DNA of 64,000 bases from the NCBI GenBank assembly GCA_036346225.1, contig JARFIW010000658.1:186001-250000 (forward strand), read 5' to 3'. Both the position numbers and the translations under genes were made by a program. Below are positions 21,523-33,153 of the stretch, piece after piece (position 1 is the first letter of the stretch; each line of letters opens with the position of its first letter). The stretch comes from Platerodrilus igneus. Lineage: Eukaryota > Arthropoda > Insecta > Coleoptera > Lycidae. The notes under the pieces are model-generated. The model made no database searches. It was given only the letters and a program-made list of their open reading frames with translations, and was not told the origin of the DNA.

Positions 21523-22951
21523 TATGAATCACCGGTGCTGCATAAAGGGTAGTGGAAAGTATACTACTTATATGATGCATATAGGTTAGTTACTATATGG
21601 ACCAAACATACTATGAGTGCAACGGTATTGCAGTAGCACACTAGATGTCACGGGATATTATAAATCTACACATTTTGACCGTTTATCCCCTTCTTTAAAT
21701 TTGATCACCGGTGATTCACATGGTAGATATGAGAGTGCATGTGTAGCTCATTCAGTGTTGTGTTTGTTTCCTTTGTTTAGTGATTTATATTGAGTGTTCC
21801 TTTGCAAAAAAAATGGATTCTAAAAAAGAGGAAAAGTTAATGCGGTGGCTCGACGAACTAGAAGCTGAAGGTAAGAAGAATTCGGAAATATTTCATGTTA
21901 CAACCTAAGTAATATTATTTTTTACAACTAAAAACTTCACAAGCTAATAATGCTGCTCCAACCTTTGATGAAGAATTGCGGGAAGCTGATGAATTTCAGT
22001 TTGCTAGTAGTATTGTTGAAGATGAAGAGCCCTATTCTTCTTCAGGGTCTGAATACAATTCAAGTTCAGAGTCAGAATCTACAGATACAAATTTTTCCAG
22101 TGAATTTGAGCCTGCGGATGACGACAATGTACATCAAATAAATATAATAAATGAAATGAACATACATGGAGAATTGACAATAAATGATAGCGATAAGCAA
22201 CCAGAAGTAGATGAGTGGTAGAAAAAAGTTGATGGATCATCTTTGAAACAATTTACCTTTGTTGGTAAGGGCCAAATAAATGTTGTCCCAAAGTTGGAAC
22301 CTGTCATCATAGACCGCTAAATATTTCTTATTATTTCGAACGAAACAAATAAAAATGCTAGAATGCACAATCAAGCTTGGAAAGATACGTCAATTCAGAA
22401 AATGGAAGGTTTTTTTGCTATTGTATTATATATGGGACTGGTACGGTATCCTAAAACATCAGACTACTGGTCAAAGAAATTTTTATACCGACAATGCTTT
22501 GTTCGTCATATTATGTCCCGGAATAGATTTGAATCGTTACTACGATTTATTCATTTTTCTGATAATGCAACCGCAGATAAAAAAGATCGACTGTATAAGA
22601 TAAGGCCCCTAATAGATTATCTAATTAAAAAATATAAACAACTAAAAATTCCTGTAGAAGTAGTATCAATTGACGAATCCATGGTACCTTTTAGAGGTCG
22701 GCTCCTATTTCGGGAGTACATTCCAGAAAACGTGTCAAAGTATGGAGTAAAAATTTTTAAGCTTTGTGATGAAGCTGGATACACTAATCACACAGAAATT
22801 TACAAAGGTAAAAGCGACACGGCTATTGCAGGTCGCAACACTAGTACCGTGGTTCTAAATTTATTAAAAGACTATCTAGATGAGTGACGGACTTTAACTG
22901 TAGATAACTTTTATAATAATCTTGATCTATCAAACACTTTTGTAAAACAAG

Positions 22952-23491
22952 TGAAGCGATAGGAAAATGATAGTTAACAAATAACATATAGCTCTGTGGT
23001 AGAGAGAAGTGGACTGTATATAAAATTATGTGATAATTTAACAAACAACATATAATTAATGGTTGTAGTCAGTTCAAGCATTTACTAAAAGCACTCACCT
23101 GGTGTTTATGAAGCCGTGCCAACGAAATAAAAAACGATGTAAAATCGATTCTTCCTTTTGCGGGTGTAGCGAAGCACATTTATGTAGATAGCGGTGTTCT
23201 GAAGAAAAGCGGTTTATCTAATTAATTTGTCCTACGTAGAACGTGTAAAACAGCGATGCGGTCTGTTTGAACGACAAATCGATTTTCTGCTTCGTGTGTT
23301 CTCCAGTTAAATATTACACTTGCACATGCGGAATAACACGTCTTATCACTCGCGGCACTTGTTGGCAGGTACTTGAAGTAAACATGGAAATTTACTCTAG
23401 CAAATTTAAATATACCGAGGGAACGTAACTAATCAACAAACTCGACATAAAATAAAATTTAGCTTTAATTATTTACAATATAAACGGTACA
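22952..23491 (-). repeat. BEL/Pao 3' LTR (element on minus strand)
   Basis: About 540 bases, alignable along its whole length with 26121-26659. Inward of it, element-strand CCCTCCCCCCGCC near 23550 could be the polypurine-type tract region. Confidence 0.85.
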
Positions 23492-23629
23492 TACCGACCA
23501 CTAAAATGCAAGGCATTTTAAAGAAAAAATAATTATAAGGCGGGGGGAGGGTGGAAGCGAAATGACCAAGCGAAAAAAGCGAAATAAAAGAAGAATTCTT
23601 TTTTCTACATTCAAGGCAAAGGGCAGAGC

Positions 23630-26120
23630 TTTGACACAGGACGTTTCAGCTCGCCATGAGCGGTTTTAAGTGTGACCACCCTAACAACACCATCTGTCTC
23701 AGGATGCACAGCCACAACACGGTCGAGGGACCAACAAAGGAGACAAACATTAGTAACCTTAATTAGTACTAAGGTGCCCAAATCAATTTAAGGAGACGGG
23801 GTGTGCCACTTGGAGCGCTGTTGTAGCGAGTGTAAGTATTCTTTGGACCAACGGTACCAAAAATCTTGTTGAATTCGATGGAGCAATTGCTAGCGAGAGA
23901 GGCGGTTAAGCGGTAGGTGAGAAAGTGCGGGCTCCGGGATGGCGGTTAAAGGGGCCAAAGTTAAAAAATGACCGGGTATATGACAGCTCAAATCATTGGG
24001 GTCAGTGCTCAAAAGTGTGAAAGGACGCGAGTTCAAGATGGCCTCAATTTGGATAAAAACAGTGGCCAACTCTTCAAAAGGTAACACTTGCTCGCCAATA
24101 GTACGTAGTAGCAGGATCTTAACAGATTGCACTCCCGCTTCCCATAAGCCACCAAAATGAGGTGAAGCCGGCGGTATAAAATGCCACTGGATATGGTCCT
24201 TGGAAGCAGCAAGCTTGGCGAGATGAATTAACTGTTTATGAGCACCCACAAAATTTGTGCCACAATCACTATAGAGGTAATCACAACGGCTACGTTTGGC
24301 AATAAATGGCGCAGAGCCGCTAGAAAACGTCCGTTTACAAGTCAGATACGGCTTCAAGGTGCAGCGCCTTGGTAGCGATACAGATGAAAAGACATAAATA
24401 TGATTTGAAAACTTTAGCGCCCCGTAGACGAGACATAGTACTAGAAAAGGGACCAGCGAAGTCGACGCCCGAATACAAAAAAGGTTTGACTTGAGTAACT
24501 CGACATGAAGGCAGGTTACCCAAGGAAGGTTGCAACGCTACCGGATTGGTTTCCCAACACGTTGGACAGTAACTCAAAATACGACGGATAGATTGCCTTC
24601 CAGAAATAATCCAGAAGTGCTGACTGACAAGAAAATGGACCATTTGAGCCCCGCGTGGAAGTGTTTTAAATGAACGTAAGTATCATACAGATCAGTGAAT
24701 CGACTTTTGCTAGGTAACAAAGCGGGAAATTTACGGTCGGAGGACAAAGGCGCGTGAGCCAGGCGATCTCCGACGCGCAAGATTCCATCACGAATAAAAG
24801 TGGACAATTTGCGAAAACTCTTTTTTAAAGGGAATTTAGAATGAATAGCTTCAAGCTCGATAGCAAAATAAGATTGTTGAGTATACGCAAGCAAGTGGAT
24901 CAAAGCATTGTGCAACTCAGCAGATGACAAAGGTCCGGAGTACCTTTCGAGTGGGTGACGTAGATTATGACGAAAACGAAGAATCCAAGCAAGAATGCGA
25001 GTAGTAAATGGAAATGAAGAGTAATTTTCTAGAATTGATTGAATCCAAGAGGATGCTATGACAGCAGATAAAACAATAGAGCGTTGTTCAGTGAGATCCT
25101 CAGGAATATCTGAAGGCGGAATATATGGACTGTAGTTGTCGAAAAACCCATACAAGGTTGGTGAAGCCGCCCACCATAGAGAACATTGGCACAAGTCGGT
25201 AGGGAGTAAACCACGTGACCCGACATCAGCAGGATTTTCAGTGGAGGGGATGTGATGCCAAGACGCGCGAGACGTGTTTTCCTGAATGTAAACAACACGA
25301 TTGGCGACGAAAGTCTTCCAACGCTGTGGCGGGGAACGAATCCACAAAAGTACTTCCATGGAGTCAGACCAACAGTAAATTTTATGAAAAGTAAGGTTCG
25401 AATCAAAGGTTTTGTGGACAAAGACTAATAATTTTGATGCCAATGTGGCGGCCAACGATTCGAGGGTAAAGAGATTGTACGAAGGGGTGCGACCTTAGAC
25501 TTAGCGCACACTAAGCAAAACTCAACGGCGGAAGGAGTAACAAAGCGAAAATAAACAACAGCACAGTGGCCACGTTTGAAAGCGTCAGCAAAGCAGTGAA
25601 CTTCGCACGTAGTAAACTGTGGCGGGATAAGCAAGCGAGGGTAAAGCGAAATCCGAAAGAAGCGGTAATTTATGTAAGTATCTCTCCCACAAACGGTGGA
25701 GGTCTGAGGGAGGGAGAGCATCCCATTTTAATTTTAACGACCATAAACGTTGAATTAAGAGTTTTACTAGAAAAGTAAGAGGGGATAAAAGTCCCATGGG
25801 GTCGAAAATACGGGCTAAGTTAGAAAGTAGGTTGCGTTTGGTACAGAAGGTACTTAGTGGCTGAACTAGAAAACAAAAATTATCTGAAGTGGGGTTCCAT
25901 TAAAGACCTAAAACTTCTAAGGGTTGAGTATCAGGATCCTCAAAGGAGCGGGGTTGCGCGAATTGCTGCGTAGCGGAAAGATCTTTTAACAATTCGGGAT
26001 GGTTATTTGACCATTTATGAAGTTCGAAACCACCAAGTGTTAAAAGAGCAATTAGTTGATTACGTAGAGCGAGGGTTGATTCAATAGAATCTCCACCAGT
26101 AGCGATGTCATCAATATGAC
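23630..26120 (-). pseudogene. BEL/Pao pol remnant: RT end, RNase H, integrase
   Basis: In reading order on the minus strand: HIDDIATGG (RT catalytic DD, about 26115-26090), FDPMGLLSPLTFLVKLLIQ (25810-25740), the RNase H region with CFADAFKRGHCAVVYF and KIYCWSDSMEVLLWI (25600-25320), PSTENPADVGSRG (about 25240) and integrase. Integrase shows the HHCC-type CPTC (about 24563), D in SGVDFAGPF (24460), D in YSDCGTNFVGA (24270) and E in GLWEAGVQSVK (24150), so the catalytic triad is complete. Open frames 24574-25455, 24335-24643 and 23890-24357 are separated by frameshifts. The C-terminal tail reaches about 23630 (VVRVVTLKTAHGEL). Confidence 0.85.
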
Positions 26121-26659
26121 TGAAGCGATAGAAAAATGATAGCTAACAAACAACATATAGCGCTGTGGTAGAAAGAAGTGGACTGTATATAAAATTAAGT
26201 GATAATTTAACAAACAACATATAATTAATGTTTTTAATCAGTTCAAGCGTTTACTAAAAGCACTCACCTGGTGTTTATGAAGCCGTGCCAACAAAAAAAA
26301 ACGATGTAAAATCGACTCTTCCTTTTGCGGGTGTAGCAAAGCACATTTATGTAGATAGCGGTGTTCTGAAGAAAAGCGGTTCATCTAATTAATTTGTCCT
26401 ACGTAGAACGTGTAAAACAGCGATGCGGTCTGTTCGAACGACAAATCGATTCTCTGCTTCGTGTGTTTTCCAGTTAAATACTACACTTGTACATGCGGAA
26501 TAACACGTCTTATCACTCGCGGCACTTGTTGGCGGGTACTTGAAGTAAACATGGAAATTTACTCTAACAAATTTAAATATACCGAGGCGAACGTAAATAA
26601 TCAACAAACTCGACGCAAAATAAAATTTAGCTTTAATTATTTACAATATAAACGGAACA
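26121..26659 (-). repeat. BEL/Pao 5' LTR (element on minus strand)
   Basis: About 539 bases. Its inner edge joins reverse transcriptase coding sequence directly, at a short CGCTTC/CGCTAC similarity that may mark the deletion junction. Confidence 0.85.
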
Positions 26660-27735
26660 ACTTTACTGCAGAGAAAAACTCAGTGTTGGTACATTGAAAA
26701 GATATGTGAAAGGGGTACCAAAAGATATCCTAAATGAGAAGAAAATGAAAAAAGGAGAAATCAAAGGTATAGAAAGTGAGGGAAAAGTTATTGGTAATTG
26801 GAAAGATTAAAGGTCAGTTAGATTTGTGAGTACTCGACATACATTGGCTATTGTTGATACAATGAAAAAAACCGTAAAAAAGAAAGTATTTACAAACCAG
26901 AAGCTTTAGTATTTTACAATAAATTTAAAATAGGTATTCACCTCTCAGACTAGATGGCATCGTACTTCTCAGTTTTGCGTCGGTCAATAAGACCATAAGG
27001 TAGCATTTGTGTACTTATTTGGTACATCTGTTATCAATGCTCTTGCGTTATATCAGATAACAAACAATAAGAGGATTCAAATTTCTGAATTTAAGTAGAG
27101 ACTTGTATCAAGCTTACTTGGAGATATTATAGACAAAAAAGGAGGAAACAAGAAAACAAAGCATACATTAGAAGAAATTGTAGAAAAACAAAAGATAATC
27201 GAAAGAACAGAAGACGCTGTGTTGCGTGCTATGAGATATAATATGAATTACTTAAAAATTCTAAACTGGCCGCTAAAAAAACTAAGTTCACACATTTTGC
27301 GGAGAATGCGAAAATAATCCAGCATTATGTTTATCGTGTTTTTAAAAAAAACACTAAAATCAGAGATTTTTTATCTAAATACTGTTGTATCTATGTCATT
27401 CTTTTAATTCGAAAGACATAAACGTTTTACAAGCCTGTTTTATTGAAATTGTATAACTTGGGTTATATTACAATTATGTTTCTTTTTATATAAGCACAGA
27501 ATGACTCCGATGCATCACCGGTGATCACCAATTGGCAAATAATTATACTTGGTGTAGTTATATACCATTGGTAACTGCTGCATAGCTATATCTTTATAGC
27601 ACCACCCACATAGTTCCATATTTAACACATATATGTGATATTTCACCGGTGATACATACGGTACACGGATAATCCTATAGGTATGTAGCTCTGGTGATAC
27701 ATATGGTACCACAAAATGGCTTCTTAAAAATACTT

Positions 27736-27753
27736 TGGTAGTCAACGTGTTAA
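27736..27753 (-). repeat. piggyBac right terminal inverted repeat and TTAA
   Basis: TGGTAGTCAACGTG followed by TTAA, exact complement of the left end. Confidence 0.9.
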
Positions 27754-28095
27754 AGATAAACAAAATTTACAAACAATATATTTCCGTACCTACGTAATTT
27801 AAACATTAGGGGTGGATTGAACCAACCAGAGTTTACTCCAAGCTGAAGTAACTCCAGATTAGTAATTAACTCTGGTTTAACATGTTTCACATTATACAAA
27901 CAGAAAATAAATCAGTGAGAGTTAAACCTTAGATTTTGTAAATTTTTAGTTACGTATTTTGTTTTTGCCTGCAGTTTATGACATTTGACAGACACGATTT
28001 CAATTTTTCAAAAATAATTACGAAATTATAAATTTATTTGCTGTTTGTGTTAGTTTGCTTAAGTTTTTCTATTTCCTACATTCAAAACTAAAATA
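27754..28095. other. Intergenic, nothing recognised
   Basis: AT-rich. A short inverted repeat (AACCAGAGTTTACTCC...TAACTCTGGTTTAAC, about 27821-27880) could form a stem or mark the end of a small DNA transposon carrying the gene that follows. Confidence 0.35.
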
Positions 28096-28109
28096 TCTAA
28101 TATTGCCGG

Positions 28110-28556
28110 CCCAATAGAAAAAGAAAACGCGCTGAAAATTTCACTGAAAAGGAAAATGTTTGACTGCTGACTACAGTGCAGCAATTTGCTCCTTCTATAG
28201 AAAGTAAACAGCAGATGCAAATAATAATAAACTCAAAAATAACGCTACTGAAAAAATATGCGAAATATATAATCTCGGCGGTGGAGAAAGTTATAGAGAT
28301 GTCCAAATCCAAACATTGAAAAATAGGTATAAGGATTTGAAAAACTACCATGCAAAAAGTTTCCGGAATACAAGAAATACATATATGTAGCGGAGAAGTT
28401 CCAACTACGGGATGTGGATGAAGCAATCATTGAACTGATTACTCATGATATTATAGGTTCTGAAATAAGTGGAGAAACCTCAAAATACAAAGACAATTCT
28501 GAAATGGTTATCCCAACCACTGGTACTACTTTATCTATCTTTTGGTTAAAGTAGGG
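28110..28556 (+). pseudogene. Myb/SANT-like DNA-binding protein, broken
   Basis: Joining frames by eye, the + strand gives RKRAENFTEKENV, LLTTVQQFAPSIES, then NNATEKICEIYNLGGGESY, QIQTLKNRYKDLKNYHAK and DVDEAIIELITHD. The order (a basic start, a helix with LL--V--F, then W/Q--LK--Y--LK) is that of the Myb/SANT-like domain proteins common in insect genomes, many of which accompany Harbinger-type DNA transposons. The start has a TGA near 28159 and several frame changes. Function in a living copy would be DNA binding. Confidence 0.5.
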
Positions 28557-28559
28557 GTT

Positions 28560-28877
28560 TTTAAGCGGGACTGAGGCCTTCTCCTTCTCCTAATATACTT
28601 GAAGTCGGTCTTGCACATTTAATTATCTATTCAGTGAATATGGCGTAGCTTCTGGACACTTGGCGGCGTCGAAATCCCAGTGGTGGTGTTGCTATCTGGT
28701 TCTGTTACTGCGATCGGTTCCTTATATTCGGCCTTCTTCTTCTTCTTATTTTCAGTCTTTGTATCAGTTTCAGATGTTGATTGGTAGTCTCGTCGTTTGC
28801 GGTTGGTATTGCATGTCGGTGTCCTCGTCCATAAAGATGACTGAAGCACTTTTCTTCAAAAAATTCTTGGCTGTTGG
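28560..28877. other. Gap before the second BEL/Pao element
   Basis: A minus-strand frame at 28631-28849 is Lys/Asp-rich (ETDTKTENKKKKKAEYKEP) and low in complexity. I do not assign it to a family. Confidence 0.3.
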
Positions 28878-29391
28878 TGTTCCGTTTATAGTATATATAA
28901 TTTACCGCTTAATGCATGTTCCGTTTTATATTGTACATAATTCGCCGCTAAATTTATTTTCCTTTGAAATTTGTTGATTATTTGCGTCCACCCGGTATAT
29001 TAATTGTTGTTGAAAAATACCGTGTAGTACTTGAAGCATCTTGCTTGTACAAAGTGCCGCGATATTGATAAATTCTGCTCTTCGTCTGTGCAAGGACATT
29101 CTTTATCACCTTGGAAAACACACGAGACATAGCAGTATCGATTTTCGTTGTAGAAGGCCGCATTACTACATGTTTTACGTAGAACCACATAGAAGAGTCG
29201 ACTCTTGTATATCATAGAAGACGGACGCATTCTACAGTTTGTTTTTATCGTTATCCGTTTGTACGGCCACATGAATATAAATGTGCTTCGCTTTGTTATA
29301 ACCGCAAAGGTAAGTGTTTGAAGTAATTCGTTGTTTGTATATTATCAATTATTTTAATTTTCGTATACATGTCCACTTTTCTCTGCCATCA
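28878..29391 (+). repeat. 5' LTR of the BEL/Pao element
   Basis: It begins TGTTCCGTTTATAG. The first 64 bases recur at 34373-34436 with four differences, all transitions. The right edge (CTGCCATCA at 29391) is set by alignment with the end of the related LTR (ATCGCTTCA), so it is approximate. Confidence 0.65.
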
Positions 29392-29687
29392 GTAGCTATC
29401 GAAATTACCGCAAAAAATAACATTGATCCTTTGAGCCGGATTTAAATAAACAACAAATTTTAATTGATAATTTAGATTCACGTTAGCATACCGCTTATCA
29501 AAGTATTGCCAGATTTAATTAGCATCGTTTCTGTCGTTTGAGTTGTTTACGAGCGTTTCTTGTTATCTGGTTTGCTATTAAAATTTGTACTAGGCTTACG
29601 TAATTGTTATCGCCGCAAGGCTATTTTAAATCATCGAGATTTCGCTTTTATTTCATCCGCCCTGTTGTATTTATTTAATTTTTAACC

Positions 29688-30853
29688 ATGGCAAAAAAGT
29701 TGAAACGTAACTGTTTTCTACGGAATATTGCAATTAATTCGCTGGAGGAAATGTTTGAAATCGCTCAAAAATCCGCCGTTGAACCAAAAATTTTTTTGAT
29801 TTATTTCGCGCACAATTGAAATTTTTTTTACACATCATAATTGGATAGTAGGTGCAATTTCTGCCGACGGTGACGCTGATGAACAATTTGAAACGGAAGA
29901 CGCTATTCTTTAGCGCTTCGATAACCATTACTTTCAAATAAAAGCGTTCTATTTCAAGCTGTTTTTGAGCCAATTGTAGCCTCACTTCCACCACTGACCC
30001 TCTCTAGGTTTGGTGGGGAAGGTTGTTTGTTTGAAAGCTTTATTGACCGCTTTGATAGTTTAGTTCATCTTAATAACGATTTGTCGAACGTGGATAAATT
30101 TTCGTATCTGCAAATAGCACTAAAAGGTTCCGCACTCCTAACCATTAAGAACTTTGACCATACAGAAGCCAATTACTCTCTTGCCTACAACAAACTTCGC
30201 GAAAAATATCGTAATATTCATCACATTACCTCAGCTCTATGAAACAATTTGATAAATTTCCCAAATTGAATTCCGATAACCCCCTCGGTTTGTAAAAATT
30301 AGTTGATACTTTTGTCGATAATTTACAAGCGCTTGAGAAATTTGATTTGCCCATAGAGAAATGGGATTTTATTCTTGTACAAATGATCTTAAATCGTTTT
30401 GATGTACACACTGTCCGTAGTTTTGAATTGCATCAAGATCCGACCCGTTATCCCATCTTATAAAGAGTTAATTGTTTATCTGGGAAAAACGCGTAAATCT
30501 TTATCGAATTTGTGGATAAATCATAAAACTGATTTAAACAAGGTTATTCATTCCAGCAACCCGTCTAAGTCTCGCTCCGCCGTTTCCATGTTAGTCCAGA
30601 CGACGCCTAATGTTAATAAATGTCCGCTTTGTAAACAAGATCACAATCCTTATCGCTGTAATGATTTCGTCAAACTTTCTTCACAAGATCGCTACAATTT
30701 TACCAAAAACCAACATCTTTGCATTAATCGCCCTAGCAATTCTCACATTTTAAATAAATGCCAGTCTACTTTTTCATGCCGCCAATGCAACCAACGTCAT
30801 CATTTATTATTGCATTTCGAGCGCGATTCGTCTAAACCCGCATTTCGCTGCTA
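29688..30853 (+). pseudogene. BEL/Pao gag, broken
   Basis: The start at ATG 29688 gives AKKLKRNCFLRNIAINSLEE. After an early stop the frame changes and continues through AISADGDADEQFETEDA (about 29860) to the open frame 30027-30242 (SFIDRFDSLVHLNNDLSNVD, LQIALKGSALLTIKNF). The C-terminal part 30399-30854 carries zinc-knuckle-like clusters: CPLCKQDHNPYRC, CINRPSNSHILNKC and CRQCNQRHH. These bind the packaged RNA in active elements. Stops at about 29817, 30241 and 30293 and several shifts break it. Confidence 0.8.
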
Positions 30854-30960
30854 GTAACCAGTTTCTCTTACGCCGCCTCTAAGGTATCACCTCGTACTAC
30901 TCCCGCTATTCAAAACCACTACAAGCCTTCCGCTCCTCTTGCCTCTGATTCGATTCGGGT

Positions 30961-31475
30961 AGCATGACTTCTTTTATTTCGCAAAGTAGTGTGAAACGTT
31001 TACGTTTCCGTACCAATCCACATTCCCTTCCCCTTGGTGGTTTAGGCTCTATGCATTCTGCAGATCTGCATGGTGTTGTCGCCGTCTCGCTCAAACCAAT
31101 AGGTGTTTCTTCACCGAATATTAATTTTCAAGCTGTAGTACTTCCCAAAATTTGTGAAAATTTACCTACTTCTAATATTTCTTTACAACATTTCAATCAT
31201 CTGCCTAACCTCAAGCTAGCTGATCCGCCCTTTGCACAATCTGGACCCATTGATTTCTTACTTGGCGCGGATATTTTCTCCCGAGTGTTATTAGATGGTT
31301 GCATCGAGAGTGCTAGCGATCAACCTCTTGCTATTAATACTATTTATATTAATACTATTAATAATACTATTAATAATATTAATACTATTTTTGGATATGT
31401 TTTAAGGGGAAGCATGCCTTTCTCGTCCGCTTCTGAAGTAGCTAGCTTGTTTTGTAAGACAGATTCAGTTCCCCA
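30961..31475 (+). pseudogene. BEL/Pao protease-linker region
   Basis: The frame 30964-31686 has SITSFIS-type sequence, SLPLGGLGSMHSADLHGVVA and FLLGADIFSRVLLDGCIE, the retropepsin-like C-terminal block of BEL elements. The usual DTG-type catalytic stretch would lie just upstream of 30964 and is not visible, probably because of a deletion near 30850-30960. A tandem expansion of ATTAATACTAT-type units (about 31333-31390) adds INT/NNT repeats before FGYVLRGSM. Confidence 0.65.
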
Positions 31476-32700
31476 TTGGAAGATATTGTCGCTAGATTCT
31501 GGGAAGTCAAAGCTGTTCCCGTCGCTCAACCTTTCACGCCTGAAGAAACTCTTGTTAAAAAATATTTTGTCAATACGTTTCGCCGCAATGAACAAGGTCG
31601 ATATGTCGTTCCACTGCCGTTTAGAGATCAAGAGCCATTTTCTCCAGGTAGTCGTAATCTTGCCTTACAACGATTTGTTTCTTTAAAAAATCGTCTACTT
31701 AAGCAACCTCGTGTTTACGAGCAGTACGTTTCGTTCATGCGTGAATATTGTTGTTAGTGGGCCTCATTCAGACTTTTCTTAAAACATCCCGCATCATTGT
31801 GTTGTGAAACCCGAAAGCATAAGTACGAAATTACGAGTTGTTTTCAACGCTTCAGCTAGGACTCTGTCTCAATCATACTTAAACGATCACTTGTATGTTG
31901 GGCCGAAGTTCAAACCAGATATTATTGCAATTTCGTTTACATCTTTATGTTATCACTGCCGATATTCGTCAGATATACACACAAACTTTTGTAAATCCCG
32001 CTCAGTGTGACTATCAACGAATTGTTTGGCGCTTCTCCCATGAGGAGCCCATTCAGGATTTTAAATTAAATACTCTTACGTATGAAATTAATTGTGCTAC
32101 CTTTCTTGCCATACGCACGCTTCAGCAGTTAGCCGTAGACGAAGGGAATTCCTATCCGTTAGCCGCTTTTGCTTTTCGCTACCATACTTACATTGATGAC
32201 ATCGCTACCGGTGGATATTCTATAGAATCAACCCCCGCTCTATGTAATCAACTAATTGCTCTTTTAAAACTTGTTGGTTTTGAACTTCATAAATGGTCAA
32301 GTAACCATCCCGAATTATTAAAAGATCTTTTTGCTACGCAACAATTCGCACAACCCCGCTCCTTTAAAGATCCTAACACTCAACTCCTAAAGTTCTAGGT
32401 CTTCAATGGAACCCCACCTCAGATAATTTTCGTTTTCTAGTTCAGCCACTAAGTACCTCCTGTACCAAGCGCAACCTACTTTCTAACTTAACCCGTATTT
32501 TCGATCCTATGGGACTTTTATTCCCCCTTACTTTCCTGGTAAAACACTTAATTCAACGTTTATGGTTGTTAAAATTAGAATGGTATGCAACCACTCCCCC
32601 CGAGTTTCTCCGTTTGTGGGAAAGATACTTGCATGAATTACCGCTTCTTTCGGATTTCACTTTACCCCGCTTGCTAGTCCCACCAAAGTTTACTACGTGA
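31476..32700 (+). pseudogene. BEL/Pao reverse transcriptase, broken
   Basis: Segments in order: RFWEVKAVPVAQPFTPEE (31480), PFRDQEPFSPGSRNLALQRF (31620-31680), STKLRVVFNASARTLS (31825-31870), VITADIRQIYTQ (about 31950; catalytic D of motif A), LAFAFRYHTYIDDIATGGY (32165-32215; motif C IDD), GFELHKWSSNHPELLKDL (32280-32330) and MGLLFPLTFLVKHLIQRLW (32509-32565). Frameshifts near 31755, 31920 and 32398 separate them. It would copy element RNA to DNA in a virus-like particle if intact. Confidence 0.85.
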
Positions 32701-33140
32701 GAAGTTCACTGCTTTGCTGACGTTTCCGAACGTGGCTTCTGTGCTGTTGTTTATTTTCGCCTTGTAACCCCTTCCGCCGTTGAGGTTCGCATAGTGTGCG
32801 GTAAATCTAAGGTCGCACCTCTTGGTACAATCTCTTTGCCCAGGTTCGAATTGTTGGCCGCCGCATTGGCATCCAAATTATTAATCTTTGTTTTCAAAAC
32901 CTTTGATTCGAACCTTACTTTTAATAAAATTTACTGTTCGTCTGACTCCATGGTAGTACTTTCGTAGATTTGTTCCCTGCCGCAGCGTTGGAAAACTTTC
33001 GTTGCCAATCGTGTTGCTTACATTCAGGAAAACACGTCTCACGGCTCTTGGCATCACATGCCCTCCACAGAGAATCCTGCCAATGTCGGGTCACGTGGTT
33101 TACTCCCTACTGACTTGTGCCAATGTTCTTTATGGTGGGC

Positions 33141-33153
33141 GGCTTCACCAACC
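33141..33153. repeat. SINE target-site duplication, left
   Basis: GGCTTCACCAACC, repeated exactly at 33460-33472. Confidence 0.9.

Larger units (their letters stand above)
18744..22264 (+). repeat. 3.5-kb tandem duplication, unit B
   Basis: This is the second copy of the unit at 15236-18743. It carries a 20-base expansion of an AGGCGC-rich motif near 18967-18987 and a 2-base deletion inside the LINE zinc motif, plus homopolymer indels. At its right end it continues into the rest of the piggyBac element. Confidence 0.9.
22952..26659 (-). mobile_element. BEL/Pao LTR retrotransposon, internally deleted
   Basis: Two direct repeats of about 540 bases (22952-23491 and 26121-26659) flank a minus-strand pol fragment. 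Read on the minus strand the LTR begins TGTTCCGTTTATATTG, as in the related element at 28878. The internal region starts directly inside reverse transcriptase at the IDD catalytic box, so gag, protease and the N-terminal half of reverse transcriptase are gone. RNase H and integrase remain. It inserted into the piggyBac transposase gene. I could not define a clean target duplication. LTR divergence (roughly twenty or more differences) suggests it is older than the gypsy at 8460. Confidence 0.88.
21813..27340 (+). pseudogene. piggyBac transposase, interrupted
   Basis: Exon 1 is 21813-21870, intron 21871-21943 (GT-AG, 73 bases), exon 2 from 21944. In-frame stops fall after DEW (22219), at about 22318 and at about 22888. 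The catalytic core frame 22363-22887 has DYWSKKFLYRQCF, SRNRFESLLRFIHF and SIDESMVPFRGR (first catalytic D at 22672-22674). After a TGA comes TVDNFYNNLDLS (second D at 22902-22904). A BEL/Pao element then interrupts. Beyond it are YVKGVPKDILNEKKMKKGE, VFVSTRHT-like sequence and FVYLFGTSVINALALYQ (about 26690-27060). The Cys-rich C-terminal domain follows (CVLCYE near 27222, CENNPALCLSCF near 27305-27340). About 100 residues between the acidic region and the core are missing. Confidence 0.88.
21505..27753 (+). mobile_element. piggyBac-family DNA transposon
   Basis: The ends are TTAA at 21505-21508 and TTAA at 27750-27753, the target sequence used by all piggyBac elements. The inner terminal repeats CACGTTGACTACCA (21509) and its exact reverse complement (27736-27749) match over 14 bases. 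The TCACCGGTGA palindrome recurs just inside both ends (about 21528, 21704, 27515, 27643; a partial one at 27692). The transposase gene is on the + strand, broken by stops, a central deletion and a reverse-oriented BEL/Pao insertion (22952-26659). Without that insertion the element is about 2.5 kb, close to the usual piggyBac size. Confidence 0.93.

Noticed and set aside
22952..26659. A target-site duplication for the minus-strand BEL/Pao element
   Set aside because: Candidate flanks (ACAAG and ACTTT, or shifted AACAA) do not match cleanly; local piggyBac sequence is also lost, so none is claimed.
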